A stretch of DNA of 64,000 bases from Scatomonas sp963928055 (lineage in GTDB: Bacteria > Bacillota > Clostridia > Lachnospirales > Lachnospiraceae): the NCBI GenBank assembly GCA_963928055.1, contig CAWVDN010000001.1, forward strand, positions 1,178,001-1,242,000, in the 5' to 3' direction. Of this stretch, positions 7,610 to 16,775 are shown in pieces; the stretch's first letter is position 1; each line of letters starts with the position of its first letter. Below the pieces are notes generated by a model. The model saw nothing but the letters and a program-made list of their open reading frames with translations, ran no database searches and was not told the DNA's origin. The translations under genes and the position numbers were made by a program.

Positions 7610-9025
7610 TCATTCCGCATTAAAGATCCGGTCCGAAATGTCCTCTATATATTCTGAATTTGACTTTATCACGATCACAGCGGTTCCCTTGTTGGAGAAC
7701 TTTTTGATATAAGACAGGATGATAGAGACTCCATATGCGTCGCAGCTGGTGAACGGCTCATACAGGATAATAGCTCTGGGATTAAATACATACCAGCGTC
7801 CCAGAGAAATATGGATGTGGTCGTTGGTGGACAGATACTTCACCACGGTCCGGCTGTGCAGATCCTCCTGGTCTATATCCCGGCACAAAACCCGGGTGAT
7901 CTTTCTTCCGAAGGCAAAATACTCCCGTCTTGGGATTTTTTTCAGAGAAGGAAGAAGAAGATTGTCTCCCACGGACATCTTTTCAAAAACCTCGAAATCG
8001 CTTCCGCTTTTCATAATCGACACGATTTTATTTTTCATAAACGCGGAATACTTGGGCGCGTACAGAACCCTGCTCTCCAGGAAATATCCTGTGTCCGGAT
8101 CCGGACTTCTTCCGCTGAGGGTCTGAAACAGCCGCAGCCTTTCCGTATTATTCAGGACCACAAAGGTCGTGATCTCTCCGCCCTTAAAATCAAAATCCTC
8201 CAGAGCGTCCCGGAACCGCAGATTCCGGATCCCGTAAACGACATCCTCGCCGCCATGCGTCTTTCTGGCATAGCTGTCCAGCAGCTTCTTTTTCATGATC
8301 ATCGTATTCCCCAGCAGATAATCGCTGATGGACTCATCCTGGTGGAAAGCGTCCTTTCTCCATTTTTTTACGACTCTGCCTTTGCGGAAGATCACATAGC
8401 AATCCGATAAAATGGAAGCTGCCGTTTCCGAGTGGCACAGAAGCACTGCCGCCATACGCCCCTGGATAGCCCGGTAGAGGATCTGTCTGTAAGCGCCGAT
8501 ATCCTCCAGGCTCATTCCCTCACACTCGTCCTCGATAACCAGGATCCTGGCGCCGCTTTTCCGGGCTCTGACAATCTCCACGATCCTGCGTTCCCATTCG
8601 GAAAGTTCCCGCATTTTTCTGCGGATGTCCATGCGGATTCCCAGTTCCCCAAACTGTTCTTCCACTTCCCTCCGGAGAACCTCTTTTGTTTTTCTTGAAA
8701 GAAACCAGCTCACATCCCGGAGTCCCACGTATTCAGCCACCGACCAGCTGGCGATCCCCGGACTGGCTGAAGTGATAAGGTAAACACGAGAACCTATATC
8801 TGCGGCACTGCTGATCTTTCTTTCATCCAGAAAAACATGTCCCTGTTTCCAGTCGATCTCCGCTTCCCCCAGAATGATCCGCGCCGCCAGCTCTTTTCCC
8901 GAATCTTTCAGGCCTATCAGCCCCGTCACCTCTCCCTCCAGGGCATGAAATGAAGCGTGCTCCAGCTTCCCGTATCTGCTGGTGATCATATTCAGATCAT
9001 TGATTTTCAACACGATTTTTTTCAT
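7610..9025 (-). CDS. Degenerate double ABC-ATPase-like protein linked to a two-component system
   Basis: The 471 residues have the outline of an RbsA-type ATPase with two nucleotide-binding folds, but the active motifs are broken. Domain 1 has 'GLIGLKDSGKELA' where Walker A needs GK[S/T], 'RELSEWERRIVEIVRA' in place of the LSGGQ signature, and 'ILVIEDECEGMS' for Walker B. Domain 2 has no Walker A ('VVLNNTERLRLFQ'), 'YLSTNDHIHISLGRW' for the signature and 'AIILYEPFTSCD' for Walker B. It therefore probably cannot power transport. It overlaps the sensor kinase gene by 29 bases and has no permease partner. I infer a regulatory or scaffold role, perhaps reporting on the neighbouring sugar transporter. 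Confidence 0.75.
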   Translation of the reverse strand: MKKIVLKINDLNMITSRYGKLEHASFHALEGEVTGLIGLKDSGKELAARIILGEAEIDWKQGHVFLDERKISSAADIGSRVYLITSASPGIASWSVAEYVGLRDVSWFLSRKTKEVLRREVEEQFGELGIRMDIRRKMRELSEWERRIVEIVRARKSGARILVIEDECEGMSLEDIGAYRQILYRAIQGRMAAVLLCHSETAASILSDCYVIFRKGRVVKKWRKDAFHQDESISDYLLGNTMIMKKKLLDSYARKTHGGEDVVYGIRNLRFRDALEDFDFKGGEITTFVVLNNTERLRLFQTLSGRSPDPDTGYFLESRVLYAPKYSAFMKNKIVSIMKSGSDFEVFEKMSVGDNLLLPSLKKIPRREYFAFGRKITRVLCRDIDQEDLHSRTVVKYLSTNDHIHISLGRWYVFNPRAIILYEPFTSCDAYGVSIILSYIKKFSNKGTAVIVIKSNSEYIEDISDRIFNAE

Positions 9026-10028
9026 CGGCCGCTACCTCTGCTCGATTGTTAATGGGAAGAACGATCTCCACATCTGTTCCGCAGCCGATCGAACTATAAA
9101 CGTTCAGTCCGTATTGATTCCCGTACAATAGTTCTATGCGCTTATGGATGTTGGGGAGCGCGATCCCTGTATTTCTTTTTTCTGAATGTTCCGTATCCAC
9201 CAGCTGCATATTTCTGGAATGGATCCTCCGGTTCAGCGCATCCAGTTCCCGCAGGCTCATGCCCTTTCCGTTATCAGAAACCGTCAGGACCAGATCATCC
9301 GTCACCGTCACCTCGATAACGATCCTTGCTTCCTCCATTTTGTCCTCCAGGCCGTGAACGATCGCGTTCTCTACAATCGGCTGCAGGATCAGCCGGGGCA
9401 CATAATAGTCGTAGGCCGCCGTATCCTCCTCATCCACAACGATATCCAAAGAAAAACGATTGCGGAACCGGTACTGCTGGATCCTCATATAATTGTTAAT
9501 GTTATTCAACTCATCCCGCAGCGTTACCATATTTCCTTTCCGGCTGATGCTGTAGCGGAAGAAAGAGGCCAGCGTTTCGATCATATCTGCCACTTCCGTG
9601 TCGTTGGCATACATCGCCTGCCCACGGATGGTATCCAGGGTATTGTACAGAAAATGAGGGTTGATCTGGCTCTGCAAAGCTGTCAGTTCCGTCTGCTTAT
9701 TGAATATCTCCGCATTATTCCTGCGGATCCGCAGGGAAGAATACGTTTCTATGACCTGTTCGATCTCTTTCAGATAAGGACCGGCCTTTCCGTCCTCGAA
9801 GATCTCCTCGATGGTCTCCTCCCGGCCGGCGGCATCCAGCCGCTCCGTCACCTTCCGCAGAGGTCGGAACAAGACCAGTTCCACGGTAATGAGATACACC
9901 AGAAGCAGGCATAGGAGCAGGATGGCCAGTATGATCAGGCCGGATTTTCTGTCAAAAACAGCCAGCAGGATCAGGCCCAGTATATTTCCCATCAGCAGAA
10001 TTTGTCCCAAAATATGCAGGGGCCGCAT
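8997..10028 (-). CDS. YesM-family sensor histidine kinase without an external sensor domain
   Basis: 343 residues. Two membrane helices near the N-terminus ('GQILLMGNILGLILLAVF' and 'GLIILAILLLCLLLVYLITV') are joined by only a few residues, so there is almost no extracytoplasmic loop, unlike typical YesM kinases with large external Cache domains. A coiled linker follows, then the His_kinase domain with phospho-acceptor motif 'LQSQINPHFLYNTLD' near residue 150, N box 'QPIVENAIVHG' and G box 'VSDNGKGM'. It should phosphorylate the response regulator encoded 22 bases upstream. Lack of a sensor domain implies that input comes from a partner, with the overlapping degenerate ATPase gene as the obvious candidate. 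Confidence 0.88.
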   Translation of the reverse strand: MRPLHILGQILLMGNILGLILLAVFDRKSGLIILAILLLCLLLVYLITVELVLFRPLRKVTERLDAAGREETIEEIFEDGKAGPYLKEIEQVIETYSSLRIRRNNAEIFNKQTELTALQSQINPHFLYNTLDTIRGQAMYANDTEVADMIETLASFFRYSISRKGNMVTLRDELNNINNYMRIQQYRFRNRFSLDIVVDEEDTAAYDYYVPRLILQPIVENAIVHGLEDKMEEARIVIEVTVTDDLVLTVSDNGKGMSLRELDALNRRIHSRNMQLVDTEHSEKRNTGIALPNIHKRIELLYGNQYGLNVYSSIGCGTDVEIVLPINNRAEVAADEKNRVENQ

Positions 10029-10050
10029 CTTTGCCGTCCTCCTTTACTCT

Positions 10051-11655
10051 TTAAGAATGCAGTCTCCGGTAAATTGCCGGCTTAACGCCCACTACCTTTT
10101 TAAACAGCTGGCTGAAATATTTCTGATCCCCGTAGCCCACTGCGTCTCCCACCGCCGCAATGGTCTCGTTGGTGGAAGTCAGCATCTTTTTTGCCTTCTC
10201 CATTCTGACGCTGATCAGATAATTGCTGAAATTCATATCCGTCTCTTTTTTGAACAGGGCGCTGAAATATACAGGATTCAGATCTACCACCTGGGCGATA
10301 TCCTCCAGCAGGATCTTTTCCCGGAAGTGTTCCTCCACATACTGCTTGGCCTGGCGGATCGGTTTGGCGGACCGGGTCTCCGCCAGCGTCCGCAGCATCT
10401 CCAGACAGTCACCAAGATTCTGTTTCAGAAGCCGGACCATCTGAGGCAGCTTATAGCAGTGCTGACATTTTTCCAGAAGCTCCTTTTTCTGACTTCCGGC
10501 CTCCTCCTGATTGAGGTTCAGCTGCGCGTAAAAAGTGTCGACCAGTTTTTCCGCCAGTTCATAATAGCGGGTCATATCGCTGCTCTCCGGCACATGGCCG
10601 TTATTGAATAATTCCCCAATGCAGGATTCCAGGCTTTCACGGTCACAGGCCTCCACGCTGGCAGCTATTTCATCCCTCAGTTCCTCAAAACGGTCCCGAT
10701 CCTGCTGCCGGTCCGCTCCGGAAATACTGTCAAAATAAATCAGGCGCCCTGTGCCGTAGCGCATGCGGTTGCACACGGCCCGGTAAGCCTCCAGGATGGA
10801 AAACCGGATCTCACCGAATTCTTTTTTCTCTGTACCGATGCCAATGGTGACCTCGTACTGATCAAAGCCCATAAGGTATTCCTTGATCTTCAGAAGTATG
10901 GTACTGAGAAGTTTTTTCACCTCCCGGCTTTTTTCAAAATCATAGTTGAACAGGCAGTAAATATGCTGGCTGTCCTTTTCGCAGATCAGAACCTCCCGCA
11001 GATCCGCTTTCAAAAGCGGATCGATGATGTCCTTGACGCGCTCCGAGGTGATCCTGTCCTGCCGCTCATCCCCCTGATCGACGCGAAGATGATCCAGTTT
11101 GATATCCACCCCCCGGTAGGCCTCTCCCTCCATGACGACCTGTCCGTCCGCCAGAGAGACGGCGCCCGCCTGATCGATGATATTTTTCAGGAAATCTCTT
11201 TTAATGATCCTGCTGCTCTCCATGGCTGTTTTTTTCAGTTCTTCATGGATCGAAAAAAACTCTTCCTGGTCGTCCAGCTTTCGTTTGATCTTCAACAGGA
11301 CTTCGTTGACTTCCTGGCCGTTCACCGGCTTCAGGATATAATCTTCCACCCCGTAAGTCAGCGCCCGGTGGGCATACTCAAATTCCTTATAGCCGCTGAC
11401 CACGATAAAATGTACCGGAATCCCGCTGTCTCTTGTCATTTTGATCAGATCCAGGCCGTTTACCTTGGGCATCCGCACATCCGTGATCACAATATCCGGA
11501 TGTTTTTCCTGGATAGATGAAAAGGCGGTTTCCCCGTTGTCCAGCACCTCCAGGCATTCCATCTCCAGTTCCTCCCAGTGGATCAATCTTTCGATGAGGA
11601 TCCCGATCCGGAATTCATCGTCCACGATAATTACTTTTCTTTTTTTCTCCGCCAT
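10051..11655 (-). CDS. YesN-family response regulator with AraC DNA-binding domain
   Basis: 534 residues from the ATG at 11655, which has AAGGA nine bases upstream; a longer reading (to 11730) runs into a hairpin and is unlikely. The receiver domain has 'VIIVDDE', phospho-acceptor Asp in 'DIVITDVRMPKVNG', 'VVSGY' and Lys in 'YILKPV'. A long middle region links to a C-terminal AraC-type pair of helix-turn-helices ('ILLEDIAQVVDLNPVYFS...', 'IAAVGDAVGYGDQKYFSQLF'). Such regulators activate sugar-uptake operons. The closest target is the polyol importer operon just downstream of this trio. Confidence 0.9.
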   Translation of the reverse strand: MAEKKRKVIIVDDEFRIGILIERLIHWEELEMECLEVLDNGETAFSSIQEKHPDIVITDVRMPKVNGLDLIKMTRDSGIPVHFIVVSGYKEFEYAHRALTYGVEDYILKPVNGQEVNEVLLKIKRKLDDQEEFFSIHEELKKTAMESSRIIKRDFLKNIIDQAGAVSLADGQVVMEGEAYRGVDIKLDHLRVDQGDERQDRITSERVKDIIDPLLKADLREVLICEKDSQHIYCLFNYDFEKSREVKKLLSTILLKIKEYLMGFDQYEVTIGIGTEKKEFGEIRFSILEAYRAVCNRMRYGTGRLIYFDSISGADRQQDRDRFEELRDEIAASVEACDRESLESCIGELFNNGHVPESSDMTRYYELAEKLVDTFYAQLNLNQEEAGSQKKELLEKCQHCYKLPQMVRLLKQNLGDCLEMLRTLAETRSAKPIRQAKQYVEEHFREKILLEDIAQVVDLNPVYFSALFKKETDMNFSNYLISVRMEKAKKMLTSTNETIAAVGDAVGYGDQKYFSQLFKKVVGVKPAIYRRLHS

Positions 11656-11681
11656 GCTCACACATCCTTGTATATGTAAGG

Positions 11682-11737
11682 ATATCCCGTGCTGAAAGTC
11701 CTTCTGCTTCCGCAGGGACTTCCAGGCCACGGGATAT
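11682..11737 (-). terminator. Long hairpin between lysA and the response regulator gene
   Basis: ATATCCCGTG (11682-11691) pairs perfectly with CACGGGATAT (11728-11737), with an inner AAGTCC/GGACTT stem. No strong T-run follows on the minus strand, so it may be a weak terminator of lysA or a structured leader of the regulator mRNA. Confidence 0.45.
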
Positions 11738-11781
11738 TCTATGCCGCGCTGTATCTGCCTTTTTACAAGTAAAATCGTTTC

Positions 11782-13059
11782 TTATCTTGCTTCTCCGAAC
11801 ATCTTTCTGTATTCTTCCGTGAAATCCAGCGTAGCGAAATAATCCTTCGGTTCTTCCGCCCGGCGGATCTTCTGAAAGCTTCCGTCCTCTTTCAGCAGCA
11901 CCTCCGCGGACCACAGGCGGCCATTGTAGTTGTAACCCATGGAAAAACCGTGGGCGCCTGTATCATGGATCACCAGCAGATCGCCTATATCGATCTTCGG
12001 AAGCATCCGGTCGATGGCAAACTTGTCGTTATTCTCGCAGAGAGACCCTGTCACATCGTACTTGTGATCGCAGGGAGCGTCCTCCTTGCCCATCACCGTG
12101 ATATGGTGGTAGGCTCCGTACATGGCGGGCCGCATCAGATTGGCCGCGCAGGCGTCCAGTCCGATGTATTCTTTGTAGATATGCTTTTCATGAACGGCTC
12201 TCGCCACCAGACAGCCGTAGGGGCCCATCATAAAGCGGCCCATTTCCGTGCAGAGACTTACATCCCCCATGCCGGCAGGGACCAGGACTTCCTCGTATAC
12301 TTTCCGCACGCCCTCGCCGATGGCCTGGATATCGTTAGGCTCCTGCTCCGGCCTGTAGGGGATCCCCACGCCGCCGGAAAGGTTGATAAAGGTGATATGG
12401 CAGCCTGTCTCCTTCTGAAGCTTCACCGCCAGTTCAAAGAGTACCTTTGCCAGAGCCGGATAATATTCGTTGGTGACCGTGTTGCTGGCCAGGAACGCGT
12501 GGATGCCGAATTCCCGGGCTCCTTTCGCCTTCAGCATGCGGAAGGCCTCAAACAGCTGCTCTGTGGTCATGCCGTACTTGGCGTCCCCGGGATTATCCAT
12601 GATATCCGTGGTGATCTTGAACAGGCCGCCGGGATTGTAGCGGCAGCTGATCTTTTCGGGGATGTATCCCAGAGTTTTCTCCAGAAAATCCACATGGGTG
12701 ATATCGTCCAGATTTATAATGGCTCCCAGCTCCGCGGCCTTTTTGTATTCCTCCGCGGGAGTCACGTTGGAAGAAAACATGATGTCGTCTCCCCCGAAGC
12801 CCATGGCGTCGGAAAGCATCAGTTCTGTCAGGGAAGAACAGTCGCAGCCGCAGCCATACTCCTTCAGGATCTTGATCAGATAGGGATTGGGGTTGGCTTT
12901 TACCGCGAAATATTCCTTAAATCCGGGGTTCCAGGCAAAGGCCGCTTTTACGCGGCGGGCGTTTTCCCGGATCCCCTTTTCATCGTAGAGATGAAAGGGC
13001 GTGGGAATTTCCCGGATGATCTCCTCCAGCTTTTCTCTGGTCACAAATGGTTTTTTCAT
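11782..13059 (-). CDS. lysA: Diaminopimelate decarboxylase
   Basis: A 425-residue fold-type III PLP decarboxylase that makes L-lysine from meso-diaminopimelate, the last step of lysine synthesis. The PLP lysine lies in 'EYFAVKANPNPYL' near residue 54; 'FINLSGGVGIPYRP' binds the phosphate; the C-terminal half carries 'GSLCENNDKFA', supplying the cysteine and asparagine of the dimer active site, and 'IHDTGAHGFSMGYNYNGR'. It is slightly longer than and divergent from the common LysA and belongs to a form frequent in Clostridia. It follows pyk by 21 bases. RBS GGAGAG precedes the ATG. Confidence 0.9.
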   Translation of the reverse strand: MKKPFVTREKLEEIIREIPTPFHLYDEKGIRENARRVKAAFAWNPGFKEYFAVKANPNPYLIKILKEYGCGCDCSSLTELMLSDAMGFGGDDIMFSSNVTPAEEYKKAAELGAIINLDDITHVDFLEKTLGYIPEKISCRYNPGGLFKITTDIMDNPGDAKYGMTTEQLFEAFRMLKAKGAREFGIHAFLASNTVTNEYYPALAKVLFELAVKLQKETGCHITFINLSGGVGIPYRPEQEPNDIQAIGEGVRKVYEEVLVPAGMGDVSLCTEMGRFMMGPYGCLVARAVHEKHIYKEYIGLDACAANLMRPAMYGAYHHITVMGKEDAPCDHKYDVTGSLCENNDKFAIDRMLPKIDIGDLLVIHDTGAHGFSMGYNYNGRLWSAEVLLKEDGSFQKIRRAEEPKDYFATLDFTEEYRKMFGEAR

Positions 13060-13080
13060 TGGTACAACTCTCCTTCAGTC

Positions 13081-14527
13081 TCATTTCACCTGCAAAATAT
13101 GAAGCATGTTGGTAATGTTCGTCGTATTCCCGCCGCTCTTGACCTCATTGGTAGCCGGGTCGCCGGCGGTAAAGATCAGGATGTCCCCCTTCTCCACCAG
13201 TTTTTCTCTTTCCACCATATAAAGGGCGTGGGAAATAATGTTTTCCGTGGTGTCTTCCTCAAAACCTTTCACCGTCATGACGCCCCAGTACAGCTGCATT
13301 TTTCTTCTGGCCCACTCAAAGGGCGTCACCGCGTAAATGGGGACGCTGGGGCGCAGATTGGAGATCAGACGGGCGGTCTTTCCGGACATGGTGGGAGTGA
13401 CGATGCAGGAGGCTCCGATATGCTCCACCATATCCACCGCCGCGAAGCCCACCGCGCTGGAAACACTGGCGTTGCCTCTGGCGACCTCCACATCCCGGTA
13501 GCTTTCAAATTTCAGATACTGCTCTGTCTCCAGAGCGATCTCCGCCATCATCCGGACAGCTTCCACCGGATATTTTCCCATGGCCGTCTCGCCGGACAGC
13601 ATGACCGCGTCGGTGCCGTCATAGATGGCGTTGGCCACATCCGTCACCTCCGCCCGGGTGGGCCGGGGATTCCGGATCATGGAATCCAGCATCTGGGTGG
13701 CGGTGATCACTGGAAGATACAGATGATTGCATTTCTCGATAATGGTCTTCTGAATATGGGGCACCTCGTAAGCGGGGATCTCCACCCCCAGGTCTCCCCT
13801 GGCCACCATGATCCCGTCGGAGGCCTGGATGATGGCGTCGATGTTTTCCACGCCCTCGGCATTCTCGATCTTGGAGATCACATCGATGTGCTCGCCGCCG
13901 TGTTCCCGCAGGAACGCTTTGATCTCCAGCACGTCCTCTGCCTTGCGGATAAAGGACGCCGCCACGTAATCCACCTTCTGCTCAATGCCGAACAGCAGGT
14001 CTTCCTTATCCTTCTCCGTGATGGCCGGAAGCTTGATGGAAACGCCCGGAACATTGATCCCCTTGCGCTCCCCCAGTTCTCCGCCGTTGATGATCTGGCA
14101 TTCGATCTCGGTGGCCGTAAGTCCCAGAACCTTCAGTTCCATGAGGCCGTCGTCCACCAGGATCCGGTCCCCTTCTTTTACATCCGCCGGAAGTCCTTTA
14201 TAGGTAATGGAGACTCTGCTGCTGTTTCCCACCACCTCTTCCGTGGTGAGCACGATCTTCTTCCCTTCCTCCAGGGTGACCTTCTGCCCGTTTTCCAGGA
14301 CGCCGGTGCGGATCTCCGGTCCCCTTGGTATCCAGAAGGATGGCGATGGGGACCTTCATTTCTTTCCGGAGCTTCTTCAGCGCCTTCATCCTGCCCTTAT
14401 GTTCTTCGTGACTTCCGTGGGAAAAATTAAATCGGGCCACATCCATTCCCGCCTCGATCCAGCTTTTCATCATCCCCGGCTTGTCCGCGTTGGGTCCCAT
14501 GGTACAGACAATCTTCGTTCTCTTCAT
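13081..14527 (-). pseudogene. pyk: Pyruvate kinase, interrupted by a one-base frameshift
   Basis: The ATG at 14527 opens a normal pyruvate kinase: 'MKRTKIVCTMGPNADK', 'GMDVARFNFSHGSHEEH', '...ILLDTKG'. At about 14320 one extra A (AAGGGG-A-CCGGAG) shifts the frame; skipping it gives 'GPEIRTG', the conserved substrate loop, and the rest runs to 13081 through 'MVARGDLGVEIP', 'ATQMLDSMIRNPRPTRAEVTDVANA' and 'AVMLSGETAMGKYP'. Joined length is about 481 residues, normal for the short form without a C-terminal PEP-utiliser domain. Because the enzyme is central to glycolysis and the rest is perfectly conserved, an assembly error is more likely than a real pseudogene. Confidence 0.92.
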
Positions 14528-14576
14528 ACAAAAATCCCCTTTCCTCTTGGTTGACTGCGCTAAAGCAAAGCCGTAT

Positions 14577-15446
14577 TTATTTTACGTGCACGTGATTAAA
14601 CAGGTGGTCCTGACAGTATTCATAGTTTCCGTTGCAGCGGGAGCAGAAACGGAACTCCAGACTCGGATCATCCAGCTCCGTTCTTCCGCAGACCGCGCAT
14701 TTGTGGATCGGCCCTCTGCCGCCGCTCCCCGCGCCGGCGCCCCGGACCCGGGTATAGCCCGTGGCCCTGTAAAAATCTTTTTTTCTCTTCTGTTCTTTAT
14801 AGTTGAATCTGGAATAATCTCTGGTAGCCAGGAAAAAGAGGATGGTACTGGCCAGGGAGCACAGGATCACTACCCGGGAAGCCCAGTTGCCGTCGATCAG
14901 TTCGTACAGCAGATAGGCCACATCCACCAGGGCCAGCCACTTCATCTTGATGGGGATAAAGAACATGAGCAGCACCTGCTGGTCCGGAAAGGTCATGGCA
15001 AACCCCAGGAAAATGGACAGGCTGACATAATAGGTAGAGAACATATACCCCCAGTTCAGCATCGTATACCAGTCCCCGATGACGGCGTAGAGGATGAAGG
15101 AGCCGACTACGGTCATGATCAGTCCGAAGAAAATGTAGGCGTTATACCGGAAGTCTCCCCAGACATGCTCCAGAGCCGTGCCGATATTGTAGTAGAACAG
15201 CAGCATGATGATCGTAAATACGTTAAAACTTCCCGGGGGCATCAGCACCCAGCTGACCACTCTCCAGACCTGTCCCCGCAGGATCAGTCCGGGATCCAGG
15301 GTCAGCCATCCCAGGATATTCACAGACGCCGCCTGCTGCACCATCATGAGCACGTATCCGATCACATAGGTGATGATAATATATTTTGTCAGATCCGGTA
15401 TGGCGCATTTCCCGAATTTACGTTCCAGCTTATTAAAAAATTTCAT
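14577..15446 (-). CDS. Rhomboid-like membrane protein lacking the catalytic serine motif, with C-terminal zinc ribbon
   Basis: 289 residues from the ATG at 15446 (AAGGG upstream). About six membrane helices begin with 'YIIITYVIGYVLMMV'; 'PGLILRGQVWRVVSWVLMPP' and 'FNVFTIIMLLFYYNIGTALEHVWG' match the first loop and second helix of rhomboid proteases. I cannot find the catalytic GxSG on helix 4 (that region reads 'WYTMLNWGYMFSTYYVSL'), so it is probably an inactive rhomboid. The cytoplasmic tail is Gly/Arg-rich and ends with a zinc-ribbon-like pair, 'CAVCGRTELDDPSLEFRFCSRC', then more Cys/His. The function is unknown. It lies between corA and pyk on the same strand. Confidence 0.72.
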   Translation of the reverse strand: MKFFNKLERKFGKCAIPDLTKYIIITYVIGYVLMMVQQAASVNILGWLTLDPGLILRGQVWRVVSWVLMPPGSFNVFTIIMLLFYYNIGTALEHVWGDFRYNAYIFFGLIMTVVGSFILYAVIGDWYTMLNWGYMFSTYYVSLSIFLGFAMTFPDQQVLLMFFIPIKMKWLALVDVAYLLYELIDGNWASRVVILCSLASTILFFLATRDYSRFNYKEQKRKKDFYRATGYTRVRGAGAGSGGRGPIHKCAVCGRTELDDPSLEFRFCSRCNGNYEYCQDHLFNHVHVK

Positions 15447-15485
15447 TCCGTCCCTTTCTCTCATTCAATGATTCAGAAGCTCTCC

Positions 15486-16428
15486 CTAGAAAAACTTCTT
15501 TTTCGCCATGATCAGTACCAGGATCAGGCAGACTCCCAGGGCGACGCAGCAGAGGATCAGAAACCCGTAGGGACTGTCCGCGAAAGGCATTCCCTCGCTG
15601 CGGACGTTCATACCGTAGGCGGAAAAGATGATGTTGGGCACGGAGATCACCAGGGTCACCGTGGCCAGGAATTTCATGACGATGTTCAGGTTATTATTGA
15701 TGATGGAAGCCACCGCCTCCGTGGTATCCCGGAGGATGTTGCTGTAGATATCGGCCATCTCGATGGCCTGTTTGTTCTCGATGATGACATCCTCCAGCAG
15801 GTCCTCATCCTCGGGATAATGCTTGATGGAATCGATCTTCATAAGCTTTTCCAGCACCATCTCGTTGGACCGCAGGGAGGTGGTAAAGTAAACCAGGCAC
15901 TTCTCCAGCTCCAGCAGCTCGATGAGCTCCTTGTTCCTCTGGGACCGATGGAGCTGACTCTCGATCTGTTCGCTCTTTTTATCTATGATACGCAGATAAT
16001 GCAGATACATGTTGGCATTTCGATACAGGATCTGCAAAATGAACCGTGTCTTCATATAAGTAAAGAAATTGCGCACCCGGCCGTCCATGAAACTGCCCAG
16101 GATCGGCGTATCCTCCAGGCATACGGTGATCAGCGCTTTGTCGGTCACCACGATGCCCATGGGGATGGTCTCATACCAGTCCCGGTCGTTCCGCTCTTCG
16201 ATAGTGGGGATATCCACCAGGATCAGCGTGTAATTATCCTCGGCCTCGATACGGGAGCGTTCCTCTTCATCCAGGGGCGCCCGAAGATCGTCCACTTCTA
16301 TCTCGTATTTCTGCGCGATATCAAAAATTTCCGTGGCAGTGGGGTCGGTCAAGAGCGATCCAGCAGCCGTCTGCCGGCTCCTGGATCTGCTGCAGTTTTC
16401 CCTCTTCTGTCTTAAATATTCTCACCAT
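15486..16428 (-). pseudogene. corA: CorA-family magnesium transporter with an N-terminal frameshift
   Basis: The main frame (15486-16352) encodes a CorA protein: a cytoplasmic domain, long helix, and two C-terminal helices with the signature YGMN ('IIFSAYGMNVRSEGMP') and 'LILCCVALGVCLILVL'. That frame has no good start. The ATG at 16428 has a strong AGGAGG nine bases upstream and encodes 'MVRIFKTEEGKLQQIQ...GCWIAL', the family's usual N-terminus, but in another frame. Removing one T near 16351 (GCTCTTGACC to GCTCTGACC) joins '...CWIAL' to 'TDPTATEIFD' and gives about 313 residues, the normal length. It is therefore a one-base insertion, real or technical. Confidence 0.88.
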
Positions 16429-16497
16429 GTTGTCAGACTCCTCCTCTGTCCGCGGAAAGGACAGACGGAAGCGCGTACCTGAAGTCCTCCCCGCTTG

Positions 16498-16554
16498 TTA
16501 TCTTTTTTCTGCTGAAAGCATCCGAGCGCGACTGGGACCAGGCACACTTTCCAT
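16498..16554 (-). CDS. Possible 18-residue leader peptide upstream of corA
   Basis: Within the corA leader a short frame MESVPGPSRARMLSAEKR starts at an ATG with AAGGA nine bases upstream and ends 70 bases before the corA start. Proline-bearing leader peptides regulate several bacterial Mg2+ transporter genes, which makes this frame worth noting. There is no other evidence that it is translated. Confidence 0.25.
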   Translation of the reverse strand: MESVPGPSRARMLSAEKR

Positions 16555-16609
16555 AACAACACATCCTTTCTTTTCATTCTTGACATATCAGCCCAATTTA
16601 CACTCATTA

Positions 16610-16638
16610 ATTATAAGCGGCAGCATTTTGTTTGTCAA
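16610..16638 (-). promoter_or_regulatory. Consensus promoter of corA
   Basis: On the minus strand TTGACA (16633-16638) and TATAAT (16610-16615) are separated by exactly 17 bases. This predicts a leader of roughly 175 bases before the corA ATG, including a CTGTCC/GGACAG hairpin directly before its RBS. Confidence 0.8.
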
Positions 16639-16775
16639 ACTCTTTACGAAAAATTAACGGCTCCTCCGGGCGCAGATTGGAGTAGCCATCCCCGGCGATT
16701 TGTGTTACACTGAAATCTGCCGGAACCTGATTTTTTTCCGGCGGTTATCACATTTTGAAAGAGGAGAAAACACCT

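Noticed and set aside
11950..14430. Very long rightward frame (over 800 codons) opposite lysA and pyk
   Set aside because: It is antisense to two recognised genes, has His/Gly-rich shadow composition and no homology or RBS.
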